Notes under the pieces: generated by a model | Told to the model about the DNA's origin: nothing | The model's database searches: none | Seen by the model: only the letters and a program-made list of their open reading frames with translations | Source of the DNA: Diplolepis rosae | Lineage: Eukaryota; Arthropoda; Insecta; Hymenoptera; Diplolepididae | Direction: 5' to 3' | NCBI GenBank assembly: GCA_030998225.1 | Contig: JAPYXD010000250.1 | Coordinates: 1,984,001 to 2,048,000, forward strand | DNA: 64,000 nucleotides | Part shown: positions 11,196 to 21,468 of the stretch, one piece after another | Position numbering within the stretch: position 1 is the stretch's first letter | Layout: every line of letters starts with the position of its first letter | Made by a program: the position numbers and the translations under genes

Positions 11196-12177
11196 ATGAC
11201 ATCAAAATATTTATATAATTTCCTGAATGTGCAGGTGCGGAACAACATTTTCAGGAGACAAGGATATGAAGCAATGCTCTTTATTTACATCCACTCTAGA
11301 AATTCCAGCATAGCATTAGATACAACCTTTTCAGCATTCAGAAAACCCGAGGCTATTTCTATTCTATTTTTAGACAAACCAGATGATGGCCCAAGCCTCA
11401 AACAATTAAGTGACGTGAAGAATGGAAATAAATATACCCAGACGAACTTACTACGGATATCACTAGTTTGCCGTCAGACCATTCGCGACCGTCAATCACT
11501 GTCATCCCTTCAGCATTGCCTACAGCTGGTGAAAAGACCAGAGTAACAAGAATTCACAGTAGTAAAAATATGCACGTCAGACATAGTAAAAGCAGAAGTA
11601 AATAATATTTATCAGGACTTAAACAAGGAAACTTAACAAATTCAAACCGTTCAGAGGGAACTAAATGAAACTATTCACAAAATAGAATCAAAAAGAACTT
11701 GGAACGACTACATGTATTACGAAAAAAATGATCTAATGGCCAACACATTTGAAACTAAAATTAAAACATTTACATGGAGTTTCAAAACAGTTCATTAAAA
11801 TAACAGAATATGCACGATAAGGCAAATTACAACCTTCGACAATTTCCAAAGCCCAACTACAAGAAGTAATCACCGAAATACACACTAAAATGGAAGACTA
11901 CGAATTTACGATTCCCACTTCACACATTAGAGCAGAATTACTTTCATAAATTGGCAAAACGGACATCAAAATGGCATCTGGAAAACTGCTGATATCAGTA
12001 GACATTCCATTGCTAGATAGAAAAGCACTACAATTATATGAAATCTATCCATTTCCTGTGTACCAGAACATTTCAGAAAATTACAGAAGAGCCGTCTACA
12101 TCTCACCAAAAAAGCAATGCATTCATCCCCAACGAAGAGTATTTACAATTCCAACAACAGGCGTTAGAATTGCATAA
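11196..12177 (+). pseudogene. Retroviral envelope remnant (errantivirus/baculovirus-F-like)
   Basis: Decayed envelope gene of the LTR element that begins at 9755. Envelope proteins of this group mediate membrane fusion. What is seen: scattered frames with a helical stretch (NETIHKIESKRTWNDYMYYE), then in the frame from about 11850 a segment with SGKLLISVDIPLLDRKAL, LYEIYPFPVYQ and CIHPQRRVF. This matches the ectodomain pattern of insect errantivirus Env, in which a string of I.IPL.D then LY.I.P.P precedes a Cys cluster. At least four stops or frameshifts interrupt it. No furin site or transmembrane segment was found. No gag or pol remains between this and the 5' LTR, so the element lost its centre. 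Assignment to Env is moderately confident. Confidence 0.55.
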
Positions 12178-12199
12178 GCAAGTACAAAGTCGTTGAGGT

Positions 12200-13329
12200 C
12201 AACGACACTTTTAATGAGGGAGGACAAGTACACAATTAGACAAAATTTTCCCCAAAATTCATAATAAGTGACCATACCCCCTTACGGATACCACTATAAA
12301 TATATAACAATTAAGCACAATACCTAATGGCAGCTGTAATAAACTAATAATTGAAACAACACAGGAAAAAAGAGAACGATCACAGAAAGTACGAGGAGTT
12401 TAGCAATAGCGAGGTTACAAACCACTCCCACTCAAGAAAGAAATTAATCACACCCACCGAGAGAAACCATAATGAATTATAATTTAATCACATAACGAAA
12501 TGCAATGTGACACCTTTCAGCGTGCAGCGTATCACCATTAGTCGAGATGTCCGACAACATGGCCAGAGCGTAACTCGCACCGCCCAGCGATAACAAGATC
12601 CGCGACTGCCTGGAATGAATCATATACCACGAGAAGTAGAATACGTGCTGAGAGTACTCTAAATAGTTCTCCTGCACCCATATGAATTCCTATGACAAGT
12701 TCATTATTAGAATTGCCAAAAATTGCATTGCTGCGGGCCTTATGCCAATATACTACAGCGTACCAAGCCAATATATTCAATAATATGCGTCGACAACATG
12801 GCTGCCATCATTTATGTACCGTCCAGAAAATTCCATGGCGACCCCGTAATAATAGCCACCTAATATATACACCACTAAATGAGGCATTGTTACACAAACA
12901 ACTACCATGATGGCACAAATGACACACATCGGTATGCAGAACAAAGAACTCTACATACGGTATGTTATCTTGCTAGAAAATTTTAAAACAGAAAATCAAA
13001 TTCGAGAGATTTCGTTAATAATAATTAAATGATAACATCGAAAAAAAATAAAAGTGTGTATTACTAAATATCTATAAACCTTTAATTCTGTGAATCAATC
13101 AGAATTGAGCTACATAATTAAGGTTTTCTTGGGATTACGAGGACACATGTCTCCAGCTGCACCTCAGTACTAAAGCTAACTACGACTCTATTTAAATTAA
13201 TTAATTAACTATTTATTGGAATAAAGTCAATTTTTGCTCAGAAAAAATGTTAATAAACATGGCAGAAAGCACCTGCAGAACATCGGCGAAGGAGATCTCT
13301 TCTGAATGAAAAAAAAAAAAAAAAAAACT
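12200..13329. other. Internal sequence of the LTR element, unassigned
   Basis: Probably the downstream part of the envelope region and 3' internal sequence, too decayed to read. Contains short frames on both strands (12477-12910) with no recognised motif, and an A-run at about 13309-13326. Confidence 0.4.
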
Positions 13330-14180
13330 AGAAATTGGCCACTCGCGGTTACGCACCTACGAAAAATCAACAAAGAAACCATGTGTCCATAGAATTGCGC
13401 GACCAGCTAAAATTTCACGCTTCAAGGCTAAGGACGGAACACGAACTAGGACCCCGCCTTTTCTACGATGCAAAAGCCGCACCACGAAAAAATCCGCTTC
13501 GCTGACTGCTAATTGCGAAACCGCTCGGCATGCAGACACCAACATAGGCACTGCAACAGAAGGCAACACCCGCCGGAATGCAAATTGGAACACCCTGACG
13601 CGTTCCTCTAAATCAGAAATGCGATACTGCAGGCTGTCTTGCGAATCGTCAGGGGCTTCAGAAACCACCCCTGGAGCAGCACCGGAAGACGACACACTCG
13701 CTGAACCCGTGTCGAGGAGGGACAAATAAAAATCCATCAGGCTTTGCGCAACCGACATGAATGTCACTCCGGAACCACTACACTTAACAGAATGAGCTAC
13801 ACAAAAGGAACTAAATAGGATTAAATACTCACCGACTTCCTCAGGCACTGATGTTCCCCCCTCATCAAGGAGAGAGGATGGCGCCGAATTTGACAAAAGT
13901 GTTCATAGGAGATAGTCTTCGCGCTTGAATTAGAACTGTCTTGCTCCATGGCTGCAGGAGACTGAGAAGAAAACTATCCCCACAACCCAGTATGCATTAT
14001 GGTGACATCATGCCAATCTAACAAGATCAGCAAAAAAACCTCACCAAGACAGTACCCCCAAGGGCACACGTGCACTGCAACCAAGGACAAAACCCAAAAT
14101 CGCCAGGTCAACTTCTACAGAAAATTGATTCGCGGCACTTGCGACACGGCATCACTATCCAGGATCCTGGTAAAATGACC
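13330..14180 (-). repeat. Duplicated unit A, with an open frame on the minus strand
   Basis: Matches 16270-16790 in direct orientation: both start with GG(T)-(C)ACGCACCTA, share AGAGCCG/AAAGCCG...AATAC/AATCCGC blocks, and end with AGGTCAACTTCTACAGAAAATTGA. Both copies lie 5' to an LTR of the TGTTAC family, suggesting they are the 3' internal region of two copies of that element. Confidence 0.6.
13357..13896 (-). CDS. Unidentified 179-codon open frame in duplicated unit A
   Basis: An open frame on the strand opposite to the surrounding LTR element. It begins MSNSAPSSLLDEGG and has a Ser/Gly-rich first half, a predicted helix (LQYRISDLEERVRVFQFAFRRV), then a basic strand-rich end (VVRLLHRRKGGVLVRVPS and LAGRAILWTHGFFVDF). 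The end loosely resembles nucleic-acid-binding C-termini of LINE ORF1/FP-type proteins, in which a conserved R-x-G-x-x-V-R-V pattern precedes IF(V)-type residues. It is GC-richer than its neighbours. The homologous stretch at 16270-16790 has lost the frame. Expression is unproven, and it might be a chance frame in a GC-rich segment. Confidence 0.35.
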   Translation of the reverse strand: MSNSAPSSLLDEGGTSVPEEVGEYLILFSSFCVAHSVKCSGSGVTFMSVAQSLMDFYLSLLDTGSASVSSSGAAPGVVSEAPDDSQDSLQYRISDLEERVRVFQFAFRRVLPSVAVPMLVSACRAVSQLAVSEADFFVVRLLHRRKGGVLVRVPSLALKREILAGRAILWTHGFFVDFS

Positions 14181-14482
14181 CCATGCCGCATCAGCTGAAT
14201 CCTCGGGTAAAACCGTTCTAAGAATATGAATGGCCTATTAGAAAGAACAAGGTACCAAAAACGCCTTGTCAAATTATAATGAAAATCACTTCGGTCGCCG
14301 CAGACATCAGCATGCAGCTGCAAAATAACATTACTACTCACTAAGAACTATTTACTTACCAAAGCGATTACGGAAGTCAACTATATATCACAAAATATGA
14401 GGCCTACATCCGGGTACAAAAGGTCAACTACACTAATTTCTCTCAAGACACTTATTGTTTCATCGAGTACGATGATTATTTT

Positions 14483-14495
14483 AAGGAGGGGGGAC
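14483..14495 (+). other. Polypurine tract of the TGTTAC-family LTR element
   Basis: AAGGAGGGGGGAC lies immediately before TGTTATATCCCGG, the start of an LTR copy. This is the expected plus-strand primer site for reverse transcription and fixes the orientation of the element as plus. Confidence 0.75.
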
Positions 14496-14570
14496 TGTTA
14501 TATCCCGGTAACTTTTAAATTCTCACCTTGCCCCTGTGCAAGGGCAACACGCCACACGCGCGAACGGCGA
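14496..14570 (+). repeat. 3' LTR, first segment
   Basis: TGTTATATCCCGGTAACTTT followed by CTTGCCCCTGTGCAAGGGCA. Aligns with 9755-9830 and 21469-21540. It is cut off after about 75 bp, where R1-like ORF1 sequence begins. Confidence 0.75.
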
Positions 14571-15198
14571 GATTTTTCCGGCGTTCTGGAGAGCTTCTTT
14601 TCTTTCTTCTTCTTTCGGAGGTCCTTCCTGTTAGGGACCTTCACCCACTCCTCTTCTTTGTTAGAGGCTTTCGGCCTCTTCTCCTCAGGCTTTTTCCTCG
14701 CAGACGCCTCCGGACTCTCTGTCGACTCTCTCGGCCGTTTGCGGATATCCGGTGTGGACCTCGCAGCCGCCTGTGCGAGGGTTTGGCTACCCTCATCAGC
14801 AACTTCCTTGCCTTTAGGTGGTCTTACCTCCTTCATCTTCTGTACCATCAGACCCCTCATTAGATACTCGAAGGAGTCAAGGTAGCAGACGGTATCCTCA
14901 ATATCGTACCGTAGCGCCCCGAGCACCTTCCGCGCCTCCTAATGCCCTCCGTGATAGGGAGGTGCATATTCTTCTTGGTCCTAGAGAAGCTGTCCATCTT
15001 CTCCAGGGCCGTCTCCACCTTCTGTAAGATCTCCAGCTGCCTCTCATTCTTTTCGTGAAGCCAGTTCCGGTACTGCCTTATCTGGGACTTATTGCTCTTG
15101 AAAGGATCGGGCGTTTTCTCCATCACGTCTAAATCACCTCCAAATAATTTCTCACACATCGTTTTATTTAAATTTGACATAACCATAATTAATGCCAC
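14571..15198 (-). pseudogene. R1-like ORF1 fragment, second family
   Basis: Minus-strand Gag-like N-terminal region of a non-LTR retrotransposon distinct from copies A-E. It starts near 15198 (MALIMVMSNLNK), runs through a helical segment (WLHEKNERQLEILQKVETALEKM) and, after a frameshift near 14920, continues with an acidic helix (CYLDSFEYLMRGLMV). It then enters a basic region with KEEEWVKVPNRKDLRKKKKEKK, the counterpart of DGEWQLVEKKKKK in copy C ORF1. Zinc knuckles and ORF2 are absent. It is truncated where it meets LTR sequence near 14570. ORF1 proteins bind element RNA; no function remains here. Confidence 0.65.
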
Positions 15199-15500
15199 GA
15201 ATAGCTAGGGAAATATTCGATCCGCCCCCGCAGAGCCCCGCATACAGGGGTAAGGCCTCAATACTCTAGGACCACTCCCTGATGCCATGCAGCCCTCGGC
15301 ACAGTAGTTGACACCTTGGCTTGGGGGTTATTCCTTCGGGACCATCCCTGTCACATTGTCTGCGACTGCTTATTTAGTTTTGTATGCGTATTCAGCATTA
15401 ACCCTCGGTACAGGGCCCCTCTATCCGCAACCTGAGGACGTGTCCAGTGGCCTGGTCTTAGGGCCTCCTGATTGATTTCTGAAGGAACCAATGTAGGACC
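15199..15500 (-). repeat. 5' UTR of the second R1-like family
   Basis: GC-rich leader upstream of the ORF1 fragment. The block GGCCCCTCTATCCGCAACCT and its neighbours recur inverted at 9360-9450. Confidence 0.5.
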
Positions 15501-16269
15501 GGGATATATATTAATATTACTATATATTTATATTTTATTCAGTATCTTATTTTATTTCATATTTATTATTTATACTTATTTTTATATCATAATTATATAA
15601 TTTTATTATAATTTATTTATCATATCATTACATTTTTAATTCACAAAAATAAGGGAATAAAGAAATCAAGGGAGAGGATATGGAGGTTGCCTTTTTCTTT
15701 CTTCCCTTACCAACACAGAAAGATAACAGTATATAACTGTTAATAACCCTGATAACACGTTAATAAATTTTCTCAAATAATATTCTCAATGTACAGAAGG
15801 ATGGTTACGCAGATCCTAGGCCAAGCAACAATGATCAGTGGAGGAATACTACTCATTATGTCAGCCACATCAGGAAATCCACGGCGCTATGAAATCTAAC
15901 CTTTTAATAATAACCCCGGATTATTCTACGAAAAACTAGAAAGCATCCGTACCACTCAGAATCATTGGAGGTTTGTTATATTCATGGATCCCTAAAAACT
16001 ACAGGAACATCTTCAGTTTGAATCTTCACCTCGTCCTGGTGATCAGCGAGGTAATCGGACCCGGCGCTCCCGGAAAACTCTCCACCAAGTGCGGCTGGCC
16101 TCTCCACACTGAACCACCTCATTAGCTAATAGCAGAGTAACAGCTAAGAAGGCTCCTGCGGGACATCTACGAAGGTAATTTGGACGCCCCTCTATTCCTG
16201 AAAACATCAAAAAATGAAATTAATCACCAAAAAAAGGAAAACAAGCAAATCAAGAGTAACATTAGTTCA
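15501..16269. other. AT-rich and unassigned sequence
   Basis: 15500-15650 is almost pure A/T. 15700-16270 is mixed sequence with no readable frame, probably internal LTR-element sequence because it leads into duplicated unit B. Confidence 0.4.
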
Positions 16270-16790
16270 CACACGGTCACGCACCTAGGGGAAATCTACA
16301 TGAGAACCACGAGTCCGTAGAACCGCATGTCTCGATAAAATTATACGTTATAACACCAGGGATTTCACCCTGAATACCATCCCGCTCTTGCTATCGTGCA
16401 AGAGCCGAATAACAGAGAAATACGCCTCAGTGACGCCCACATTTAGGACCTCCTGGCACAAAGACACGATTGTCGCGATCGCGTGGAGAAGCTGTCACCC
16501 GCTAAAAGGCGAACTGATACACCCCAATGTATTCTTCCAAATCCGAAATTCGGAGTTGCAAGTCACGCCGGCAATCGAATTCTTCAGTTGCCACTTCGGA
16601 AGAAGTACTCATTATGCAACAAGGTGACAACATGTCAACGATGCAAAATCATCCAAAAACTCCACCAGGGCAGAACTTCTAGGGCACACGTGCACGGCGA
16701 CAAAGGACAAGATCCGAAATCGCCATGTCAACTTCTACAGAAAATTGACTCGCGGCAGCTGTAGCATCGCATCACTATCTAGCATATTTG
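16270..16790 (-). repeat. Duplicated unit B
   Basis: The direct, diverged counterpart of 13330-14180, internally shortened. The minus-strand frame seen in unit A is broken here. Confidence 0.6.
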
Positions 16791-16841
16791 TGGTGTCAGT
16801 GTCTTTGTTTTGTCAAGTTCTATTGAAAAATACCTAAGCTC

Positions 16842-17153
16842 ACCGAATAACTGTTCGCGTGAGATAAACCAATGTATTACCCTATGTCGAAAAATCGGGT
16901 TGACACTTGGTAATGAGTGATAAAGAAGGGCAGCACTCTGTCCGTATGGTAATTGTACACGCGGTAATGAGTCAATGACTCCCACCGTGTGTCGATAAAG
17001 TAGTAATGCTGTGTTAATAACCGGATGAGAAACTCAGAGATTATCAGCATGGTTTTAGTAACATTAAGTTGGTAAGATTAATTTTATAATTGTTACTACC
17101 ATCCTGGCTATTGATTTAGCATCGATTATTATTAAAGTCGGTAATTATCGATT
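16842..17153 (+). repeat. TGTTAC-family LTR, middle segment
   Basis: Begins ACCGAATAACTGTTCGCGTG and ends with GGTAATTATCGATT, where R1 copy A inserts. It aligns with 9885-10165 and continues at 21305 on the other side of that insertion. It may be the continuation of the LTR begun at 14496 or part of a separate copy. Confidence 0.75.
17140..17153 (+). repeat. 14-bp target-site duplication, left copy
   Basis: GGTAATTATCGATT, repeated at 21291-21304 on the far side of R1 copy A. Both lie in continuous LTR sequence. Confidence 0.85.
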
Positions 17154-17517
17154 TTTTTTTTTATTTTTGCTGAGGAGGAAAAATGGCAAAATCTTTTATA
17201 GACGTTGTACAGGACTCTCCTAGAACGGGTCTACGCATACCTGTTAAAACCAAAAAACCCCCTCTCTCGAACCAATACACCACCCGCGGAACCGCCTTTC
17301 GGCTTTAAACTTCACGGGTGGTTGGTTCCATTAAAGTCGCGTACGACTCTTCCGTCATCCGTTCGCTCGGAACTTCCACCCGCGGCCACACGCCCACTAG
17401 GATAACCGACTAGCCGCGCCACCCAGGGGAGAAACAAACAGATTCCTCCCCCGAACGACACGGACAGTCAAGTCTACCCGAGACGCGGGACCGCGGGTGC
17501 AGGCCCCGATGCGATTT

Positions 17518-18124
17518 CTACTGGCCCTCCCCGTTGTTTCGCTCTCGACGCCCATCAAGTTCTCTCGTCTTCATCACAAGTGTGACGAAAGACTCGATGA
17601 GCGTCCAGAACCGTTCAGACTGGAGCATGAGGGGGACCATCGTGTCAGGAGTAAGTTCGGAAACCACCGCCTGACCGAGGACCTCCCTAGCCACACCCCA
17701 TTTCGCGCAGACGAAGAGTGCGTGCTCTGCGTTATCCACCGGGGAATCGCAGTAGCAACACGTCTCCTTGTCTCTCTTCTTGAAGCGCTTCAGGTACGTA
17801 TTAAAGCAGCCATGGCCTGAAAGCGCTTGCGACAGGTAAAGGCCGACTTGATCGTGCTTTCCATCCAGCCAGGTGGTGAGCTCCGGGATTAGGCGGTAGG
17901 TCCATCTCCCTGTCTGCTCACCATGCCATCTCGCCTGCCATTTCTCGACGAGTCTGTGCCTTCCATCCTTGCGGTATGGGCTCCTTCGCGCGAGCGATTT
18001 CCTGCAGGTTTGTTAAACAGGTGAGCTCCCTACGGAGCTGAAAGGTCTCCTTTCTTTCCTCCGCCAATAAGTCAATTGGCGGGACGCTTGCCAGGACCAG
18101 CTCACTAATGAGCAACACATCGGC
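17518..18124 (-). pseudogene. R1 ORF2 C-terminus, copy A
   Basis: From 18124 downward the sequence reads GADVLLISEL-type residues (the beginning of the endonuclease) joined directly to VLASVPPIDLLAEERKETFQ, which belongs to the region after the reverse transcriptase. A decayed C-terminal segment with the zinc-knuckle-like CCYC...AEHALFVCAKW follows, ending GEGQ and a stop at 17518. In copy C these two parts are more than 750 codons apart. Frameshifts occur near 17915. The same junction is present in copy B. Confidence 0.8.
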
Positions 18125-19200
18125 TTACCTCTCCCGGGCAGTCTGCATCAGAAGGTCCATGCGCAGAAAGTCATCGTACATGACGTTCCAAACGAGTGGA
18201 CCCACCCGCGACCCTTGAGGAGCGCCACATGTCATCTCTTCTTTGAGAGACCATTTGTCGACCTCGTATATCACCCACCTGTCGCTCAGATAGTCATCCA
18301 TCATTCGCAACAGGTAGTCTGGAACCTTTTTCCGCATCATCGCCTCAATGCAGATGTCCCATCTCGCGGTATTGAACGCATTGCGTATGTCAATGCTAAT
18401 TAACGCACAGAATCCCTTACGCTTACCAGTTCCTTTTCTTGCATTTGTGGCGATGTTAACCACAGCTTGGATGGCGTCCACAGTGGACCTGCCTTTCCTG
18501 AATCCGAACTGGTTTTCCGAGAGCCCGTTCTCCCGGACCAAGAGAGCCTGAAGCCGTTGTAGAATCAACTCCTCCAGAAGCTTCCCCATCGTATCCAATA
18601 AGCATATTGGTCTATACGACGAGGCAACCCCTAGAGGTTTGTTGCCCTTCCTGAGCAGGACCAACCTCTGCTTCTTCCAATCTGCGAAGAACCTCCCATC
18701 CCGAAGACAGGAATTAAAGGCTTCTAGGAAGATCTCCGGGTATGCCCCAATCACCTCTTTGAGGATCTCGTTCGGCACTATTTTGAAGGCGAGACCCCAT
18801 GGATCCTTCTCGACCTCACCGATCAAGTCTTTCCAGCATTGAAGTCGGCTTTTCTTTATGCCTCGCCTCAAAGCTGTTTTTGCCTCTTTCCATGCCTCGT
18901 GCAGCGTAGCATCCCCCTTTGAACGGGTGAATTTTCGCCGCGCTGCGAGGCATTCTCGACGTAGGGCTGCCAACTGGTCGTTCCACCAGTACATCGAACC
19001 GTTGGCTTGCCTGCGCTTACGGCGAGGCATCGAGTAGTCACAAGCCGCGACCACCTTCTGCCTCACCGAGCGCACAGCAGCTTCATACGACCCAGCAGGG
19101 CAGACCCAACCAAGCTCATCGATGAGCCTGGTTTCTTCGAGGTGTTCGCGAAGTCTTTCCCTGCTGAGTCGTCTCGTGTTCCACCGCTTGACACCCTTGT
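18125..19200 (-). pseudogene. R1 ORF2 reverse transcriptase, copy A (partial)
   Basis: Reverse transcriptase domain of ORF2. Visible: the linker LIDELGWVCPAGSYEAAVRSV, WWNDQLAALRRECLAARRKF, then after WGLAFKIV a jump to PNEILKEVIGAYPE (copy C has about 75 more codons here, including APGIDGV). RT motifs follow: SYRPICLLDTMGKLLEELI, FGFRKGRSTVDAIQAV, LISIDIRNAFNTARWD (first catalytic Asp), and TCGAPQGSRVGPLVWNVMYDDFL. The FADD box is absent because the frame leaves RT at FLRMD and continues into LLMQTARER, the first residues of ORF2. No catalysis is possible. Confidence 0.9.
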
Positions 19201-20129
19201 TCTAGACTAAATTCGATGCATCGGTGGTCACTCAAGGTTATTACCTCGAGGACCGACCAGTCGCTTATCCTTGAAGCGAGGCGAGGTGCGGCAATCGTGA
19301 GGTCAATTATTGACCCTCCCGCTCCTCGTCTGAACGTGAGATCCCCGCCCTGATTCAGGACGATCAGGTCGTTCCTAGCGACCATTTCCCCAACCAAGAT
19401 TCCCCTCCTATCTAGGCGGGCCTCACCCCACTCGGGCGACTTACTGTTGAAGTCACCCCCTATGAGGGATCGCCCGATGGCCTCACTGAGGCTTTCCTCA
19501 AGGAGGAGGATCTGGGTCTCAAAGACATCGAAGGGATCGCCGGGGGAGAAGTAGCAGCTGTACACACGCACACCCGCCACCTCCACCCAAACGAACCCCG
19601 CGTCGGTCTCCAGGAAGTCCCCGACCACATGCCAGTCCCCTTCTTTATTTGGGGGCTGGCTCGTGGCCACCTGGGCATAAGAGGGCGAAGAGGCACCCTT
19701 TCCCCTCTTAAGAGTGTTTTTCAGAGGGGGGGAGGGTGCGGATCTCTTCTGCCCCATCACCTGATTTTTTGGGGTATCTCCCAGAGACGCCGAACGTGGT
19801 CTCTGAAAGATCCCCAATTTGCTCATAGCGGGTTGAGATTCCATTTTCTTCTGGATTTTCACCCCGCTCTCCAGGAGGCACTTGTGGGTGTTGAGCATAC
19901 CGCTCAACACCTCAGTTGCCTCGTTCACCGAGTCTTTAACGAAGCCAGGGTTATTCCTCAGCATACCCTGTTGGATAACGCTGAGGGCCCTGGCTAGTTT
20001 TTCCATTTTGTCATTTTGCTCCTTCAGGAGCTGAAGGACGTCTTGCCATCCCTCAGCCCCTGGAGGAGTGTGTGAGTGCGCATCTAGCGCCTTCACCTTT
20101 TTATCTCCTTCATTTTTTTTAGAATTCAT
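19116..20129 (-). pseudogene. R1 ORF1-endonuclease fusion frame, copy A
   Basis: A 337-codon open frame made by deletion. Residues 1-180 are the ORF1 N-terminus (MNSKKNEGDKKVK start, helix VLQLLKEQNDKMEKLARAL, low-complexity SPPLKNTLKRGKGASSPSYA). At HVVGDFLETDAGF it joins the apurinic-like endonuclease of ORF2, which shows VRVYSCYFSPGDPF, the metal-binding GGDFNSKSPEWGEARLDRRG and SDHRCIEF. The junction has a short shared sequence (GTCGGGGACTTCCTGG in both parents), typical of template switching or microhomology repair. ORF1 zinc knuckles are lost. The frame runs off into a frameshift after LEQGCQAV. Whether the fused frame is translated is unknown. Confidence 0.85.
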
Positions 20130-21290
20130 ATCTAATACCGTCGTGTCTTAAGACGGTTCGCCCATCATGGGAGCCCTACCGCAGTAGGGCTACTATCCCC
20201 GCCTGTATAGATCCCTAGTTATGTGCGCCGAAACCGAGAAGCGGCTTATCGGATGGTCGACCCTATCAGCACATTAAATGAGGTTAGAAAAAGGTTACGG
20301 GATAGGCCCGCGCTATAATGATGCAAAAGGTTTAACGTCACCCCTATCGAGCGAGCGGTGCCGGGTCCGCCCCGACACCTGACCCGGACTTCAGGCTAGA
20401 CGGTGTGCGATTTATCCTACGCAGCGTCGGATATAAGGAAATACTGACCAGGTAATCCTTCATTCCTGCGCCCGGACGTCCATGATTTCAACCCCGAAAT
20501 TGGCTCCAGACAGCAGAAACGTGAGCGGTTTTCCAAATTTAACATGTGGTTTCACGGGATCTTTGCCCTTCGCGGTTGAGCACCGGAGGGACTTACATTT
20601 ACCCATATTACTTCCACAGAGGTGAGGTACTGACATCGCTTCCTACCCTGGTCGAGAGGCTACTACTCCTCCCTTGGCTAGTCTATCGGGAATATCCACC
20701 AGGCGCCGGCCGCAGCCCCATTCACTCAGCATCCCATTCATTCTGGTGTGTGTGGGTGTCGGTGTCGTGCATGTGATTGTGGTGTGACCGCAAGAGCGCA
20801 CGCGGGAAGTTCAGCGTCATCGCCGCATACGCATTTGGGGCGATACCCCGATTAAGGGGCCCCCCGCATTCACTCCGTGCTCGTTCATTCGGCATTAAGA
20901 GACCTGTTCAAGGTCCCCCGATGCTTTCGCTCCACACCGCGTCCTCACGCGCTTGAAAGTCGCAGAACAACCGTCGTGGCACGTGCGCCCGGCAGGCCCA
21001 TCACTTGGGAAAAGCCTGTCTATGAGGCTCCCTTGGCGGCCATCCTGACGGCGACAGCCCTACTGCTGGCAGAGTCCTTGCGGCTACTACCGTTGGTGGG
21101 CTGCAGGACGCGTCTGCTCCGTGCTTGGACTCATGCATTAACCTCGGCGAGACCCTGCCCGCCCGCAAAACGCTCTCTCGGTTGTTAGGTGTGTTGTTTT
21201 CAGTGTCGCTGTAATGTGTTGTGTCATATTGCTGTCTGTATGCCCCCTCCTGCTTTCTCATCCGGGCTTGGGACCGGCAATGGCGGAGTT
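20130..21290 (-). repeat. R1 5' UTR, copy A
   Basis: About 1.16 kb, GC-rich, non-coding leader between the ORF1 start and the 14-bp duplication. It is shared with copy B at 27128-28180 (blocks TAGGGCTACTATCCCCGCCT, ACCCCGATTAAGGGGCC, GCAGGACGCGTCTGCTCCGTG). It probably holds the internal promoter usual for R1-like elements, but no element could be pinpointed. Confidence 0.8.
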
Positions 21291-21304
21291 GGTAATTATC
21301 GATT
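21291..21304 (+). repeat. 14-bp target-site duplication, right copy
   Basis: GGTAATTATCGATT, identical to 17140-17153. A 14-bp duplication is the size typical of R1 elements. Confidence 0.85.
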
Positions 21305-21468
21305 GCCGATGACCAACCACTCGATATCAATGAGGAAAACATCGATTGTTGATCATAGATCATAAATGAAGAACTTAGTGATTGATTTTCTGCAATCGAT
21401 TATCGATAATAGCCTGTAAAGTATGTGAATTACCGATAAATAGATGCAAGTGTGAGTATTTGAATCTA
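21305..21468 (+). repeat. TGTTAC-family LTR, continuation after R1 copy A
   Basis: GCCGATGACCAACCACTCGA through TATTTGAATCTA. It aligns with 10166-10330 of the 5' LTR and is interrupted at 21469 by a younger LTR. Confidence 0.8.

Larger units (their letters stand above)
17154..21290 (-). mobile_element. R1-clade non-LTR retrotransposon, copy A (mosaic, internally deleted)
   Basis: Runs on the minus strand from a T-run (the poly(A) tail on plus) at 17154 to a 5' end at 21290, flanked by a perfect 14-bp duplication. The 5' UTR is complete or nearly so. Inside, ORF1 is fused to the endonuclease by one deletion, and the reverse transcriptase has lost about 75 codons. RT sequence ends before the FADD box and is joined back to the start of ORF2, then to the ORF2 C-terminus. 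It is not autonomous. The target is the interior of a TGTTAC-family LTR rather than rDNA. Confidence 0.9.

Noticed and set aside
14397..14885. 162-codon plus-strand frame
   Set aside because: Spans the LTR start and the antisense of the R1-like ORF1 fragment; no motif, and it crosses an element border.
20546..21188. Frames in the R1 5' UTR (also 27480-28209)
   Set aside because: The equivalent frames in copies A and B are not conserved in length or phase; the region is a GC-rich leader.
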